Shown here: one piece after another, positions 26,342-48,466 of the stretch | How positions within the stretch are numbered: the first letter of the stretch is position 1 | Layout: the number at the start of each line of letters is the position of its first letter | Assembly (NCBI RefSeq): GCF_001039355.2 | Contig: NW_019775380.1 | Location: 962,740 to 1,026,739, forward strand | Direction of reading: 5' to 3' | DNA: 64,000 nt | Origin: Lingula anatina | Lineage: Eukaryota > Brachiopoda > Lingulata > Lingulida > Lingulidae | Notes under the pieces: model-generated | What the model saw: only the letters and a program-made list of their open reading frames with translations | What the model was told of the DNA's origin: nothing | Databases searched by the model: none | Program-made: the position numbers and the translations under genes

Positions 26342-27341
26342 TCCCTATATGACCCCCGTTGTCATTAAACCATTCTCCTTACGAAGTGTACTCAATCAAG
26401 GAAGTTTTTATGGAATGTTTCCCAACATCTTTGTCACTACCGCTTGACACCCAAAGGTCAGCTGTTATGCATGTATGAGATCAATTTCCCATGATGCATT
26501 TGTGAAAGTATACCATGTGACTAGTAAAATCAAAATATAAATGGATATAGAAATAAAAATAAGTGAATCACACAACATTTCATATTGTTAAATGCAAATT
26601 TTATCAAGGAATGTAAATCATTTCATTTTTGACTAAAAATATTAATTTTACCCGTGATGCTCTTTAAGTCCCGCCATTTTAAAATGTGCAAACTGGCATC
26701 CGGTACGACAGCAACGCTGCCACCGCAAGGAAGCATTTGGTGTATTTTCATAAAAATGTGACCTAGCGATCAGTGTGATTGCAATCGATGCATCAATCGA
26801 CTTATCTTTTTGATTTGTTACACGCCTCTAGGTAGGTAGGTGAACCGCTACACTCAGAATTATCGAGTGGTTTCACTTAAATCAAGCCTGGGCAAGTTTC
26901 AACTCGACCTTTTTGAAGCCAGTTTCGATTGTAAAAGAGTCGACATTTTATTAGGAAAAACTGAATTTCAGCTAAAGTTTTCTAATAGGAGTTTGTTCAA
27001 GACTGGTCACCGGAGTAGTCTGTATCAGGAAATGGAATGTCATTTCCAAAATGACTTCTGTAATCATGTAAAATTACTTTGTTTAGTGTAATGATCTCTA
27101 CTGCGTAAAGAACCAACGCTCGGCTGTCACCTTGATTGGTTAGAAATCGATTGCCATAAAATTGCTACATGATTTGTAAAATTTGGTGCATAAAGTAAGA
27201 AAACCTCATAAACCTTATTGTTTGTAAATCCCACTCAGACTGGAAATTCACGATAAACGTTTACGAAGTCTTCGTCCTTTACAGTTTTTCACAAGCTTTA
27301 TTCTCAATATGTGGCATACATGTAATATGACTCTATTACAG
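26342..27341. promoter_or_regulatory. Shared upstream region of two divergent genes
   Basis: About 1 kb separates the TBC1D start codon (minus) from the first recognised RAP80 exon (plus). The middle contains a CCCGCCATTTTAAAA stretch near 26670-26685, whose reverse complement AAAATGGCGGG resembles a YY1-type promoter element. A run GGTAGGTAGGTG near 26830-26841 could include a donor for a non-coding first RAP80 exon. A transposon fragment occupies 27118-27215. Bidirectional promoter activity is inferred from the arrangement alone. Confidence 0.45.
27118..27215. mobile_element. Fragment related to the 6339-6879 element
   Basis: CTGTCACCTTGATTGGTTAG and the following bases (CGATTGCCATAAAATTGCTA, CATGATTT, GCATAAA) align without gaps of note to about 6487-6554 inside the MITE on the left, with roughly one substitution in six. 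No terminal repeats are recognised here. Confidence 0.6.
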
Positions 27342-30300
27342 ATTGACAGAATAACAACATGGATCCCCGTAATATCAAATGTAGACAGTCACTGAAGCAG
27401 AAAAGAATGCAAGAAGAAAAAGACAATGGTGCTGAGGAAGATGAAGATTCTGAAAATGATGTAATTTATACCTTTTGGTGTATACTGAAATTTCCTGACT
27501 TCTCTAAGAGACCTGATATATATCTATAATGAAAGAAGACATTTAAGTTGGTTGTTGAAGGTCACTACATGTTTTAAAAATGCTTTTTTACAAGGGATAG
27601 TTACATGTTACTCTTTTATTTGAAATGAATCAGATCCTCACAAATAAGTAGTGCTAGCAGGTACAGTTAATCCTTGACAACTTTATTGAAATGAGATAAT
27701 GATATGTTGTGTGAAGATTTTGCATGGAAGCACTTCTTTTGCATTCTCTTGTTTATTCATTGAAGCATATGTGGAAATTTTAGATGGAAATAGTTATGAT
27801 AAGGGAATCACCCTTGGATCGCAGTGGAAGATTGTCCAGAAGAGGCAAGGCAATTGATAGGAAAAAATTGGTTGACCAGGAACTGCAAGGTAACATCATA
27901 ATTCAGTAGCAAATAAGACTAATAAAAATTGAAGACACATCGACTGAAAATTTTTTTTGAAAGTCTTGGAGGTACATTCAATGTTATTACTGGTATACAT
28001 ATCAGAAGAAGATTAGAGATGGAGTATATCAGGTTGATCTTGTTTCTGTATATCTTTAAAAAAGTATGAGTGTTATCTTGAACAGTGACAAACTGAATAA
28101 ATATATTGTCATAATTATTTTCAGCATGCGGTATTGATGCAGATAACCTGGAAGAGGATGAAAAAGAAGAAATGATTGTATGCAGTATTGAAACTTTATT
28201 TTGATGAAACAAATTTTGTTTTCAATTCAGAAAAAGAATGTTGACAAAATTATTTAGTAATCAGACAGTCATAAAGATCTAAGAAATATTTGTTATATGA
28301 CACCTATGTTAAGTTGGAAGTACATAAAAATATTCCACTTGCAATGTACACATTTATTTATTTGTGCTTTTTATTTTTATTTATTTATTTTATTTTTTTG
28401 TAGAAAGCATTACGTATGTCCAAGCAGCAAGCAGCTAAAGAGGAAAAGTACAGAGAACATGTAAGAGACCAAAAAATGAAAGTAGTAAGCCATCTAAATG
28501 CCAACATTAGTGTGCAAGAGTCTCAGTCACTTGAAGAAGGTGGTGAAAAAGATTCGAAGCAGTGCAAGTCTACTGAGTCTGCTCAAAAACAAGAGCAAAC
28601 ATTGGGAGCAAGGAGAAGTAATAGAAAAATAATGCAAGTTTCACAAATCCAGGTCTCAGGGTCTAAACAAAAGGATGATGTAGAGGAAGAAGACATTGTG
28701 ATGGAAAAAATTGTTCCAACAAGGACTGTCTCAAGGCTTTCCAAGAAAATTATAGCAAAGGAAATGAATATAAGTGCTTCCACAGCTATAAAGCAAACAC
28801 AGGGTAATACTCCAACTTCACAAGAGAAATTAGAAAAGGATGATGTTGATGATGGTGATGATGATGATGATGCCACACAGCCCATGGACCTAGAGGACCT
28901 CTCCCCTGATTTATTTTCAACACAACAGGATGACCATCAGGTATACTAAAAGGCAGTAAGACGGGATTCTTTTATCCTGCTTAAAAATTAAATAAAATTT
29001 CAAAAAGGATTTCTTAAAAAAGAAAAAAAAAAGACCAATGGAGCTTGTGAATATTGATGTTTAAGGTTTTTTTGTGTTGCCCAATGATGTACATGATAAT
29101 TTTTCAATGTGGAAAGTAAAAAACTAATAGGAAACCAAAGGCAAACTTTTGCATATCAAAATATATCTGAAAATGCATCAAACTTTTGTCATACTGTAGG
29201 AACTTTACAAAGATGCTGTGAGAGAGACATTTTTTATGTTATAAAAACTTTCGATCTGTCATGACTGTGAACTTTATATTTTACTTAGATTGGAGGTGAG
29301 ATCAAGTCTGTTCCAGAGAGTGATGAAGAAACCTTGTCACCTAGCCTGAGTCCAAGGGGAACTGTGGAGAATGTAAATACATCTGAGACACAGGAATATA
29401 ACAGGTTTGGGGGCCATATTAGATCTTGATGAAAACAAGGAGACTGTAGATAAACAAAGATAGAAGAATGAAAAAAATGTCTGAAACCATTTGATATATT
29501 GATGGAATTTCTGCAATTAGATTACAGAAGAGGTGCAAAATTTAATTCAATAACTAATATGGTGATAATGTGATAGGGTATATTTTCAGGAAAATAAGTG
29601 ATCACAAATATTTATGTCTCTTATATAGTCAAGAGTGCCCCAAGGAAGATGGTGATACTAAGGCGCAGCCAAGAAAGAGGAAATCAAATGATTCTGATCA
29701 GCAAAAAGCTGCAAAGATATCTCGAGGAGAGGAGGCTTTTAGCTTTAGGCCTAACTCAGCTGAGGTAGGCTGAATAAGATAATTTTCAAACTTTTTTCTT
29801 CCAAAAAATTGAGACAAGTTGTGCAATGTAAATCTTAAAATTTTGATTCATCAGCATGTCTTAAATGTGTCATTTTATTATTTTCTTATAGGTATCTAGT
29901 GGAACATACAGTCCAAGTGAAAGTCAGGAAACCCCAACACCTTCCCCTGTGACTGTGAAATTAGTAAATCGAAAGTAAGAGATGTTTAGTATAATTTCTT
30001 TATGAATTCTCTTTTAAAATTGTCAAGTTCAAAATATATTTGCTTTAAAGGTATATAAGACTGAGACATTGTGAAAAAAGGGAAACAGAGAAAATTAATA
30101 CTCTTTTTCTTCATATTTCAGAAGTCTCAAAAGGAAGGTAAGTTATGTTTTTATGAATAATAATTTTTCAGAGTTCATTTACTGGTAATAGTTAAATGAA
30201 TATTGAATAAGTGTCTAAGTTTTTGTAAATGCTTAGTTATATTTGTTAAATGCTTGTAAAAGTAAGGCGATAAAAGAAAAAAAAGCTAAAATGCTGTTAC

Positions 30301-33300
30301 TGAAATATTGGATTCTTTTTTCAGCTTCTGTATAAAGGACCGTCCTATTTTGCACCAGTAGGTGTAGATCCATTAACCTATACAAAAGTCATCGTGCAGT
30401 TGTTTGATCAATATAGAGTACTGTTGCGAGAATCCCAGCACAACTTGACTGAACAGTTGTCTTGGGGCAAGCCTGTTGAAGTAGGTAGACATATGGAGAA
30501 TACAGTGGGACTGTATAAGCGTGGAGGTGAAAAAAATTTGAATTTTGGACTTGAAGAGGAAAAAGATGTGCAAGATGTGGAGGATGAAACTGAAGTGGAA
30601 GAACCTCAAAAGGTTCAAAAGCTCCGTAGCATTAATTCAAATGTCCAGGTTGACTCGTCACAGTTAAAACAAACATCCAGGCTGCGTGGTAGACAAAATG
30701 AACCCTCATCAACTGCAACAAGTAGTAGTAAATGGACATATGATGAGAAATATGTATTCCCTGATGAGACGAGTGGTGACATGGACAGTGAATATAGATT
30801 CAAGAGTCTTGGAAGAAAATCTAGAAAACCAAAGATAAGAATAGATGCTGAAGAGGATCTTCCAGAGTTAATAACTGATGACAGTACTCAAGGATTTCAA
30901 TCAAATTCATCTAGTCAGGATAATCCAGTTCCTCCTACAGATATCAGTCATGAAGACAACATGTACAGGCAGTTGGGGTTTGAAGATTTTGAAAACTCCA
31001 ATGACATCCCAGTCACAGTTCAAGAAGAAGGAAGGACAATTTCAAAGAAATGTATTTCCCAGAAGAACGAAAATAACACATCCTTAAGACTGTCAAGATC
31101 AAAATTATCCACTAGAAAGACAAAGATTGAATTGATTGAAGAAACTGTACCAGAATCACTTATAGAAGTTGAAAACTCTAACATTGCCAAAAAACCAAAG
31201 CTAAGAGAAACAGAAAAATCTGTTGACACAATGACTTATGTCCAACCTGGTGAAACACTTGATGTCGATGATGATTATGATGAGAATTATGATGACTACT
31301 TTGCTGGTGCTAAGCAGTTAGTTGTTACATCCACACAAAAGTCAGAGCAAATAGGATCAGATTCCCCCATCTTTTCAGGTGACAGCAGAGATTTCAGCCT
31401 TGGAGTTTCTAACTCCAAGCAATTCTCAGCATTGTTTGATAGTTTTAATGAAAATGATGTTGATGCTGGCATCACCAGAAGGAGGACATCAGCCTTGAAG
31501 TCTGAAGATTTAGATGTGCCATTAGCAAGGAGGACTGCAAAAAATGTCTCCAAAAATGAAATTAAGGAAGATGAAAAACTGATGGAGGAAAAGTCTTTGT
31601 TAAAACAGCAATGCAAAGTGAGTGTACTGTGAATTTCTTTCAAAGTGATGGAAGTATTTAGCTGACTAAAGCATCAGTACATTTCTGATGACAGATGTAA
31701 TATGTGCAGTTTGATTTCAGGGTATTTTAAGAATTACGTAAATTACAGTAAAATAAGTGATTAAGTTTGTAATGTTAGTATCTCCAAAAGAGAAACTTGG
31801 AGAAGGGACATTGTGCCATTTTCTTGTTTAAAACCAAATTATGTTGTACAAAGATGAGTTTTTCTTTCGACTGTCAGTGGATTTCGAATTGTTTGGAAAT
31901 GGAAAAAATTTAATGTGCCGAGTTAATTTTAGTAAAGTTTAAATTCTTGAGATTTTGCTCTAATGTTCTAGTCATGCATAACACATGCTATCCAAAAAGG
32001 CTATTTTCCAATTATCATTTTTTTTTTTTAAGTTTGCAAAATGGATTTATTTTGTTCATTTTATGTAGTCTGCTTCTGAATTGTTTTGAAATTTGTCTAG
32101 GGAGAGACCTCTGGAGAAAATGATGTGAAAGTTAAGGGAGATAAAACAAAATACAAGCCAAAATCCAGAGACTTTCATTCCCAAGATGATAGGCAACTTT
32201 CTCAAGACGATAAAAGGGAAGTTTCAGAGGTAATGAGCAAAACAGATTTTTAAGATTTATTTTGTATCCTTGGATCTTATTAGTACTAGTAAGCATGTGC
32301 TTATAATAATTGATTTCAGTAGTAGGTTTCACCAAGAGGAATATATTAACTTAAATTGTCCATTTAATATTGCATTAACCACAAACATAATTTAAACCAA
32401 AAGAAACTTTTGATTTCTTTTCCAGGACCAGGATAGAACATTCCAGTGCCCAGTATGTGGTGTGTACTTCCCCAAGACTAGGATTGAAGAACATGTGGAT
32501 AGGTGCCTTGATGGAGCTTCAGAAGGTGGGTGACATAAGAATGAAAACTGTTGATTTTCAGAGTGAAGAGGATTTTTTGTTCTGTCTATATCTTTTTTTT
32601 TCATCATTCATTGACATTAATATTAAGCCTTTTGAGGATATTTATGTAACTACTTAATGAAAATGCATCACGGATATGCATCAAGCAAGACTCTTGTAAC
32701 TAGCAAATTTAGTATAAGAAGTTCAGCACTATGAAAATATCGCATGATATTGTAGAGTATGAAAAGGTTTTTCTGTTTTGAAAGAGCACATTGGTTTTTG
32801 ATGATACTACTAATTTAAAAAAAAAAATTCTCGTTTTTTGAATTTAGACACTGAAGAAGACAGGGGGGTCCATGTAGTCAGGTATGTAAGCCTTTAAAGT
32901 TCATAAGTGAATAATTTGCATAACGTTCTGTTTTGGATTTACCTTATGACATATTTCATCCTCAATTTCCGAATCCATAGTCTCTGATAATTGATCAAAA
33001 ATATTTTTATTAATATCTAGTGAACAGTTGCGTGTTAAACCAGTTGTGAAGACCTTTGAAAGAAAAACAGTGGACAATCCTCCAACAAGAAGTAACAATG
33101 TTGAACAAGACTTCATTTGCCAAGGTAAGTTGCTGATTGTGTTTTTATGAATGCTATTGATCTGCATGTTAGTTGAGCAGGATTTTTTTCTGTAACGGAA
33201 GCTCACATATGGCATAAGATTGTCATTGAAGTAAATGTATCTGCATCTTATTTTTTTTTGATCTTTTTTGATTTGGCTTTCTGGTTATTTTTGTAAAAGT

Positions 33301-35223
33301 TTTGACTTTATCTTTATTAGGTTTGTATTTATTAATGTAAGTTTTTTTTTGTTTTGCAGATTCTGGATCAGAAAGTGATTGGGCTGATGGCAAAGAAGCA
33401 AAAATAATGATAAAGTAAGTTAATTTTTTATGAAACCCATATTTGTGTGTTATACATATCTGGAATTGATTTTTTTGCAGAATAATTGAATGACAAGGGG
33501 AAATATGTTGACACTGAGATGTTATTTTATTTTGGTGATTTGTTTTAAAGGGATGATCTTAGCAGCAGTGATGATTCCATAGATGCCAGAGCAATCAAAT
33601 CAAGAAAGAATAAAAAGAAAGGAGATCAATTTAGTGAGAGGAAAACACAGAAGAGGTATATAGTGTTTTGATGTCTTTTTCATTCAAGTCTGACAGTGTG
33701 GCATACTGCCACTTCTTTTCTCCGTGTTGGCTACATCAGCTGACATTTGACTTCATTGTCTTGTACCAAAACTTTGCACTTGATCATAATGATGAATGCT
33801 CTATGCAGCTATTTTATTAGTCTTTTTCTCTGTACCTTTCAGAGAGCCCACACAGGCTTGCATAATATGCAATGCAAAGGTGCCCCAGTCCAAGTTTGAA
33901 GAACATGTAGGTCTCTGTTTAGATGAACAGGAGAGAGGGCAGCAGGTGCAGCCAGAACCCAGAGTGACTAGGCAGGCCTCGCCCAGATTGGCACAGCAAA
34001 GAAAAAAGAGGCACCAAGAGGTTAAAGGTGAAGAAGGCATAGGACACAGTGGACAAAGCACAGGGCAGTGGCTTAGTACAGACAAAAATGACAGTGGTGG
34101 GTTTTCTTTACTGGTAAATTTTGGGACTTTTTTTCATTGGTTTGAGGAATCAGGGTTTATATTAAGTTGTGACTTTTTTTGTTCTCATTGCCCTTTTCTT
34201 TATAGACAATTCATTATTTTTGTTCTCATTGCCGCTTTTTTTATAGACAATTCATTTTATTCCCATGTTCATGTCATATTCTTACTGTTTGTGTTATTCA
34301 ACCTTTATATCATTACTTTTTCTGTTTGGTTTGCAGATGACTTTGTGGAGACAAAATCCTTGTCTAGTGTGAAAAAAAGACAGTCCTAGTGAGTGAGTTG
34401 ACATTTTCCTCATCTGTGGTCTGTCCTACTTTATATTGATTTTGTGATACTTGAGTTAAGTCATTACTAAAAATCATTATGGAAATTACATGCATGATTT
34501 ATTTATTTATTTATATGAAGTAGTTGCAACTTCTTGCTCATTTATGGGAATGTTTCATTTCCTTATTAGCTGTGCCCATATTTCAGTGCCAATGGTAAAA
34601 GCCTTAAACTGCAAGCAAATGCTGCAACTAAAACGGTTTGTGAAAAAAACAATGACAGTGACAGAGTTAAGAACATGGATAATGAGGGTGAGGAGGAAAA
34701 TGCACTTGCCGTAAATGAGGATGAGGATGCACTGGCAGAAAGTGAGGAAGAGGATGAAGAGGAGGATGAACTGGCAGTAAGTGAGGAAGAGGATGATAGT
34801 GAAAACACTGGATCATCTGACACTGCAACGGATAGCTCTGACTGTGAAATAATTGAAAATATTCCTTTAAAACATTATTTAAGAGAAAAGCCAGATAAGA
34901 CTGAAAAGTCTTCTTTCAACTTTGAAGAAATTGAAAACTCTCCCATCAAAAGTTTCAAAAAGATCAGTCATCAGTCCAGTACTCTAATAGATTACAATAA
35001 CCAGTTTCGTAAATCAGCAAGTGGTGTGAAAAGACGCTTAGTAGATGGCTCAAACAAAGGTCCAAGAAAGCGAAGGAAAGGCAGTACACAGGGCAGGAGA
35101 AAAAGAAAGAGAAAAAGGAAGAGTCGGGGAAAGACTGGAAAAAATGTCACTCAAAATATGGAACAGAAAAAGAACTTGCCAGTTGCTACCAAAATGGAAA
35201 ATTGGGTTAAGTGGAAAATGTGA
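27342..35223 (+). CDS. UIMC1: RAP80 homologue, ubiquitin-binding subunit of the BRCA1-A complex
   Basis: Eighteen coding exons join in frame from ATG 27359: to 27460, 27784-27889, 28125-28177, 28404-28940, 29289-29404, 29629-29764, 29892-29974, 30122-30137, 30325-31617, 32101-32229, 32426-32525, 32848-32881, 33021-33124, 33360-33414, 33551-33655, 33843-34096, 34337-34388, 34587-35223; 1303 aa. Near the N-terminus a hydrophobic core (EIVMI) next to an acidic stretch could be a SUMO-interacting motif. A ubiquitin-interacting motif follows at about 82-97 (EKEEMIKALRMSKQQ). Exon 9 opens with a block around GVDPLTYTKVIVQLFDQY that matches the Abraxas-interacting region as I remember it. Two UBZ4-type fingers follow (CPVC...EEHVDRC near 864, CIIC...EEHVGLC near 995). 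The tail is acidic, then very basic (RRKRKRKRKS), probably nuclear localisation. RAP80 brings BRCA1-A to K63-ubiquitin at DNA breaks. Human RAP80 is 719 aa, so this one is much longer. I see one clear UIM, not two. Confidence 0.85.
30122..30137 (+). other. UIMC1: 16-nt microexon of the RAP80 gene
   Basis: Between a TTTCAG acceptor and a GTAAGT donor lie only 16 bases (AAGTCTCAAAAGGAAG). With the two bases carried over from the previous exon they give K-S-L-K-R-K and restore phase 0 for the exon that starts with the Abraxas-interacting region. Skipping it would shift the frame, so it should be constitutive. Confidence 0.75.
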
Positions 35224-35367
35224 CAAGGGGTGTTTCTTTTAAGATGATAAAATTGAAGTGCCAATCAACTTATAGTTAAAACTTGTTGCTGATCTAAGAT
35301 CTTCTTTAAGACCCAAAAGTTTTAAAACTGTTGAGAATATGAGACTACCCTACCTGTGATTGTTGGA

Positions 35368-35373
35368 AATAAA
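35368..35373 (+). terminator. Poly(A) signal AATAAA, RAP80 3' UTR
   Basis: A canonical AATAAA lies 145 bp after the RAP80 stop codon. A further AATAAA occurs near 35710. Either could be used. Confidence 0.6.
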
Positions 35374-35451
35374 TTGACATTATTGTGACACACACATTAT
35401 ACACTGTGCAGAGGATATCTCCTCAAGCAAATATGGCATATTGGCACTGCT

Positions 35452-35454
<3 letters not shown>

Positions 35455-35506
<52 letters not shown>
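35455..35506. repeat. (AT)n microsatellite
   Basis: About 26 uninterrupted AT units lie downstream of the RAP80 gene. Confidence 0.97.
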
Positions 35507-35509
<3 letters not shown>

Positions 35510-36324
35510 CCATTTGTTTACGCTTTGAAATAAATTCAATAAACCTTCTATAAATACTTAATAGATATAACACACGTGTTGTTCCATTACAACTTTGAAC
35601 TGTACAATGCATATGGCTAGTACATGTTATTGTATATGAGTTCCAGAAGTTTAAGTGAAAGAAGACCTGGTGGTGTTATTTATAGTTATGTTAATGTATG
35701 TTATTGATAATAATAAAATTGTGATTACAAGTTGTGAAGTACTTTTTTTACAGTTACTTACATCTTTTGTTTGACAGATAAATTTAATTTGAAAATTGCA
35801 TTCAAAATTGTTTTTACATTAGAATTAAAAAATGAAAGAAAATTTTATTCATTCAAATGCAAAAGAAGTGAAGTTGTTAAAAAGAAGCAGATTAAAGGAT
35901 GAAAAAGTTTTCATTTATGTCTCAAAAAAGTCTGTAATTGCTCTAGATTTATATGCGGGAATTCTGAAAACCTGCTGCAAAAAAGCCAAGAATGGGTAAG
36001 CACTGTCACGCGCTACAATAGACATTTCGAATGATAAAAATAATCTAGATATTTCCATGTAAAAATGAACGAAATTGTGTAAAAAATGGGATAGCATGAT
36101 ATTGTTTCAGAAAAATTGGGGAGAAAAAGCACTTTTAATACGTAGATTTATAATTAAGATTCCCATTTACGTTTATGTTACGTAAGTTCAGTTTGTCTAG
36201 CACCACTCGTATCAACGCGGAAGGGGGGGGGGGGGGTGACACACGGAAGTCCGTGTCCGGAAGACCATTTTGCGCAAGTGCAGTGACCTACTTTTTTCCA
36301 TCACATGACACATGACCTGTGAAA
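35507..36324. promoter_or_regulatory. Upstream region of the V-ATPase subunit B gene
   Basis: AT-rich spacer ending in a more GC-rich stretch just before the start codon. A run of 14 G lies at 36223-36236. TCACATGAC at 36301-36309, 16 bp before the ATG, is an E-box of the MiT/TFE type (one base from the CLEAR core TCACGTGAC). MITF/TFEB factors are known to drive V-ATPase genes in flies and mammals. Whether this site works is inference. No gene is seen here. Confidence 0.4.
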
Positions 36325-46540
<10,216 letters not shown>

Positions 46541-48389
46541 TCATAACTGCATGTACACACTACACAACATTGACATACTTAATGTTGAAAAGAACACCCG
46601 TTTTCAAGTGAACGATTGCAGGGGAATATACATGTATTGTAAAGGGAAACCTAACTTTAACCTACACATAGTGTACATCATAGACTGAAATCACTGCAGT
46701 ATATGGTCAGTAGATATAAAGAACAAGTCTTTCTTTATGTATTGTGTTTATAGTTATTTAGGGGAGGGGGTGTAAAAGTGGGAGGTAGTTAATTCAACCA
46801 GTAACAAGGTTCAGTTATGTGTCTACCATATGCATGGTTACATAACAGCTAAAATTTATGAGAAGGAAAGAGAATGAGACAGTGTGTCATGTTTTTGTTT
46901 CGTCTAGCAGATGTTAAAAATGTATATAGAGACGTGAAATAAAATGTGGTTGTGGTTAGTTACTGTGGTGCAATGGGCATCTTGATGTTATCAATCATGT
47001 TGTCTAGCTTTTCAGCTGCTTGGCTACCTGAAGAGAGAAAGAAACAAAACCAAATGATTTTCTAATAGATATTTCATAGGTTATCATTCAATAAGTATAA
47101 TGTGACAAATATTACATATTTTGAAATATGCCAATGCTTTCCTTTAATATGTCAGAAATTTTGTTTATTATGTGAAGTGCAATATACACATTTTGTAAAA
47201 CGCAAAAAATTTCCTTTCAGTAAGAATTTCTGACAAATCCTTTCTTATATGGAACATTTGTGTGGGCTCTAAATTAATCTTAAACCTAAAATGGTCCATC
47301 TGCATCATGATGGTGAAGATACATTACTTGTGAAGCTGGATACAAATATGGAAAGATTTTGACTTTGAAATTTAGTCCTAATAAAAGTTAGTAATTAAAT
47401 GTTCATGTTTGTATTATGATATGTGATGTCAAAACAAGAATGGCTTAAATACTGGACTTGTACCTGTAAATACTATAGACAATAAATTTGTGGATCAAAT
47501 TGCCTACTGTCATTTTTAACACTTTTCAAAAAGGGGTGTGGATGTCTGTATGCATGTCTCCTCAATAAAACAAGTCTCACAGACCCAATGAAATTAATTG
47601 TGATAATCCTTTTCTCAAAGATTGATTTTTGTCTGTAACACAACTTATGAGATAAAAAAGATGCATAGTTATATGCCAAATGTGAACCTTACTACACTTG
47701 TTATTGAGGTTGATGTATATGGGCACTTATTGGTATTGTTGTCTGGTAACTGGCATCAACTGAAAAAAAAAACTTAATCTGTTTATAAGTTGATAGCGAC
47801 CTTTATAACTTTTTGTAATAAATCGTCTCCTGTTATAGGTTTATTCCTGCTGCCCCCCCCCCCATGATTAAGAAGTTTGTAGATCTTTATAAAATATTTG
47901 GTTAGCCCATGCTAAGTCTGGCACTGCTGTCACCCTCGAGATACATGTGTACTTTTAAAAGTCATTTTGTAATGATATCATTGGCAAAATGATTTTTTAA
48001 GATTAAAATTCCCTATAAAGTTTCACTTTCGATTTATATGCATGCACAATGCAGATATGTTCCAAAATATACATGCGCACGCGTACTACTGTACATATAC
48101 CATGATATACCAAACATACTCAAGTCTTCAGCAAGATCAATCTACATATGTAATTGTTGCACAAAAACTCATGCGTTAGAAATCTTATTCGTGGTTTCTG
48201 GTATGTCTTACATGTTTTGTTAGATGTATCTGTTGTATCAGAAATAAAACCTATCAAAACTAAAATCTTTCATGGGAGTGCTATATCGCATGAATTTTCG
48301 TGCTAATCAAATTTATGCCAAAAATAGCACTGAAAACTTCCTTACTTTCCGCCCCCTTTCCACACGCAGGTTCATTGGTTACTTTTGAT
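46541..48389. other. V-ATPase 3' UTR and spacer before the RIG-I-like gene
   Basis: A canonical AATAAA at 46938-46943 probably ends the V-ATPase transcript. The rest has no convincing gene, apart from a possible 68-nt minus-strand terminal exon at 46960-47027 discussed under findings. The whole stretch recurs, with small changes, at about 61413-63320. Confidence 0.6.
46938..46943 (+). terminator. Poly(A) signal AATAAA, V-ATPase subunit B
   Basis: AATAAA about 400 bp after the stop codon. The same signal is kept in the duplicate near 61850. Confidence 0.65.
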
Positions 48390-48466
48390 CATGTGGCGGG
48401 GAATCCCCTTTTGAGAAGATCGAAAGTTTGGCATTTTGGTGCTACACGTCATTTTCCATCGTAAGA
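48373..48466 (+). promoter_or_regulatory. Proximal promoter of the RIG-I-like receptor with kappaB-type palindrome
   Basis: GGGGAATCCCC at 48398-48408 is a perfect 11-bp palindrome matching the Rel/NF-kappaB consensus GGGRNNYYCC. It lies 59 bp upstream of the RLR start codon. An inverted CCAAT box (ATTGG) lies about 20 bp further upstream. Both are kept in the duplicate (63327-63337 for the palindrome). NF-kappaB induction of immune sensors is well known in animals; use of this site is inferred. Confidence 0.55.

Noticed and set aside
32426-34096. Assigning the UBZ4-finger protein to SLX4 or RAD18
   Set aside because: There is no BTB, SAP or RING domain. The UIM together with the GVDPLTYTKVI block fits RAP80 instead.
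48320-48420. Interferon-response-type (GAAANNGAAA) element in the RLR promoter
   Set aside because: Only scattered TTTCC/GAAAAC words are present. Spacing does not match the consensus.
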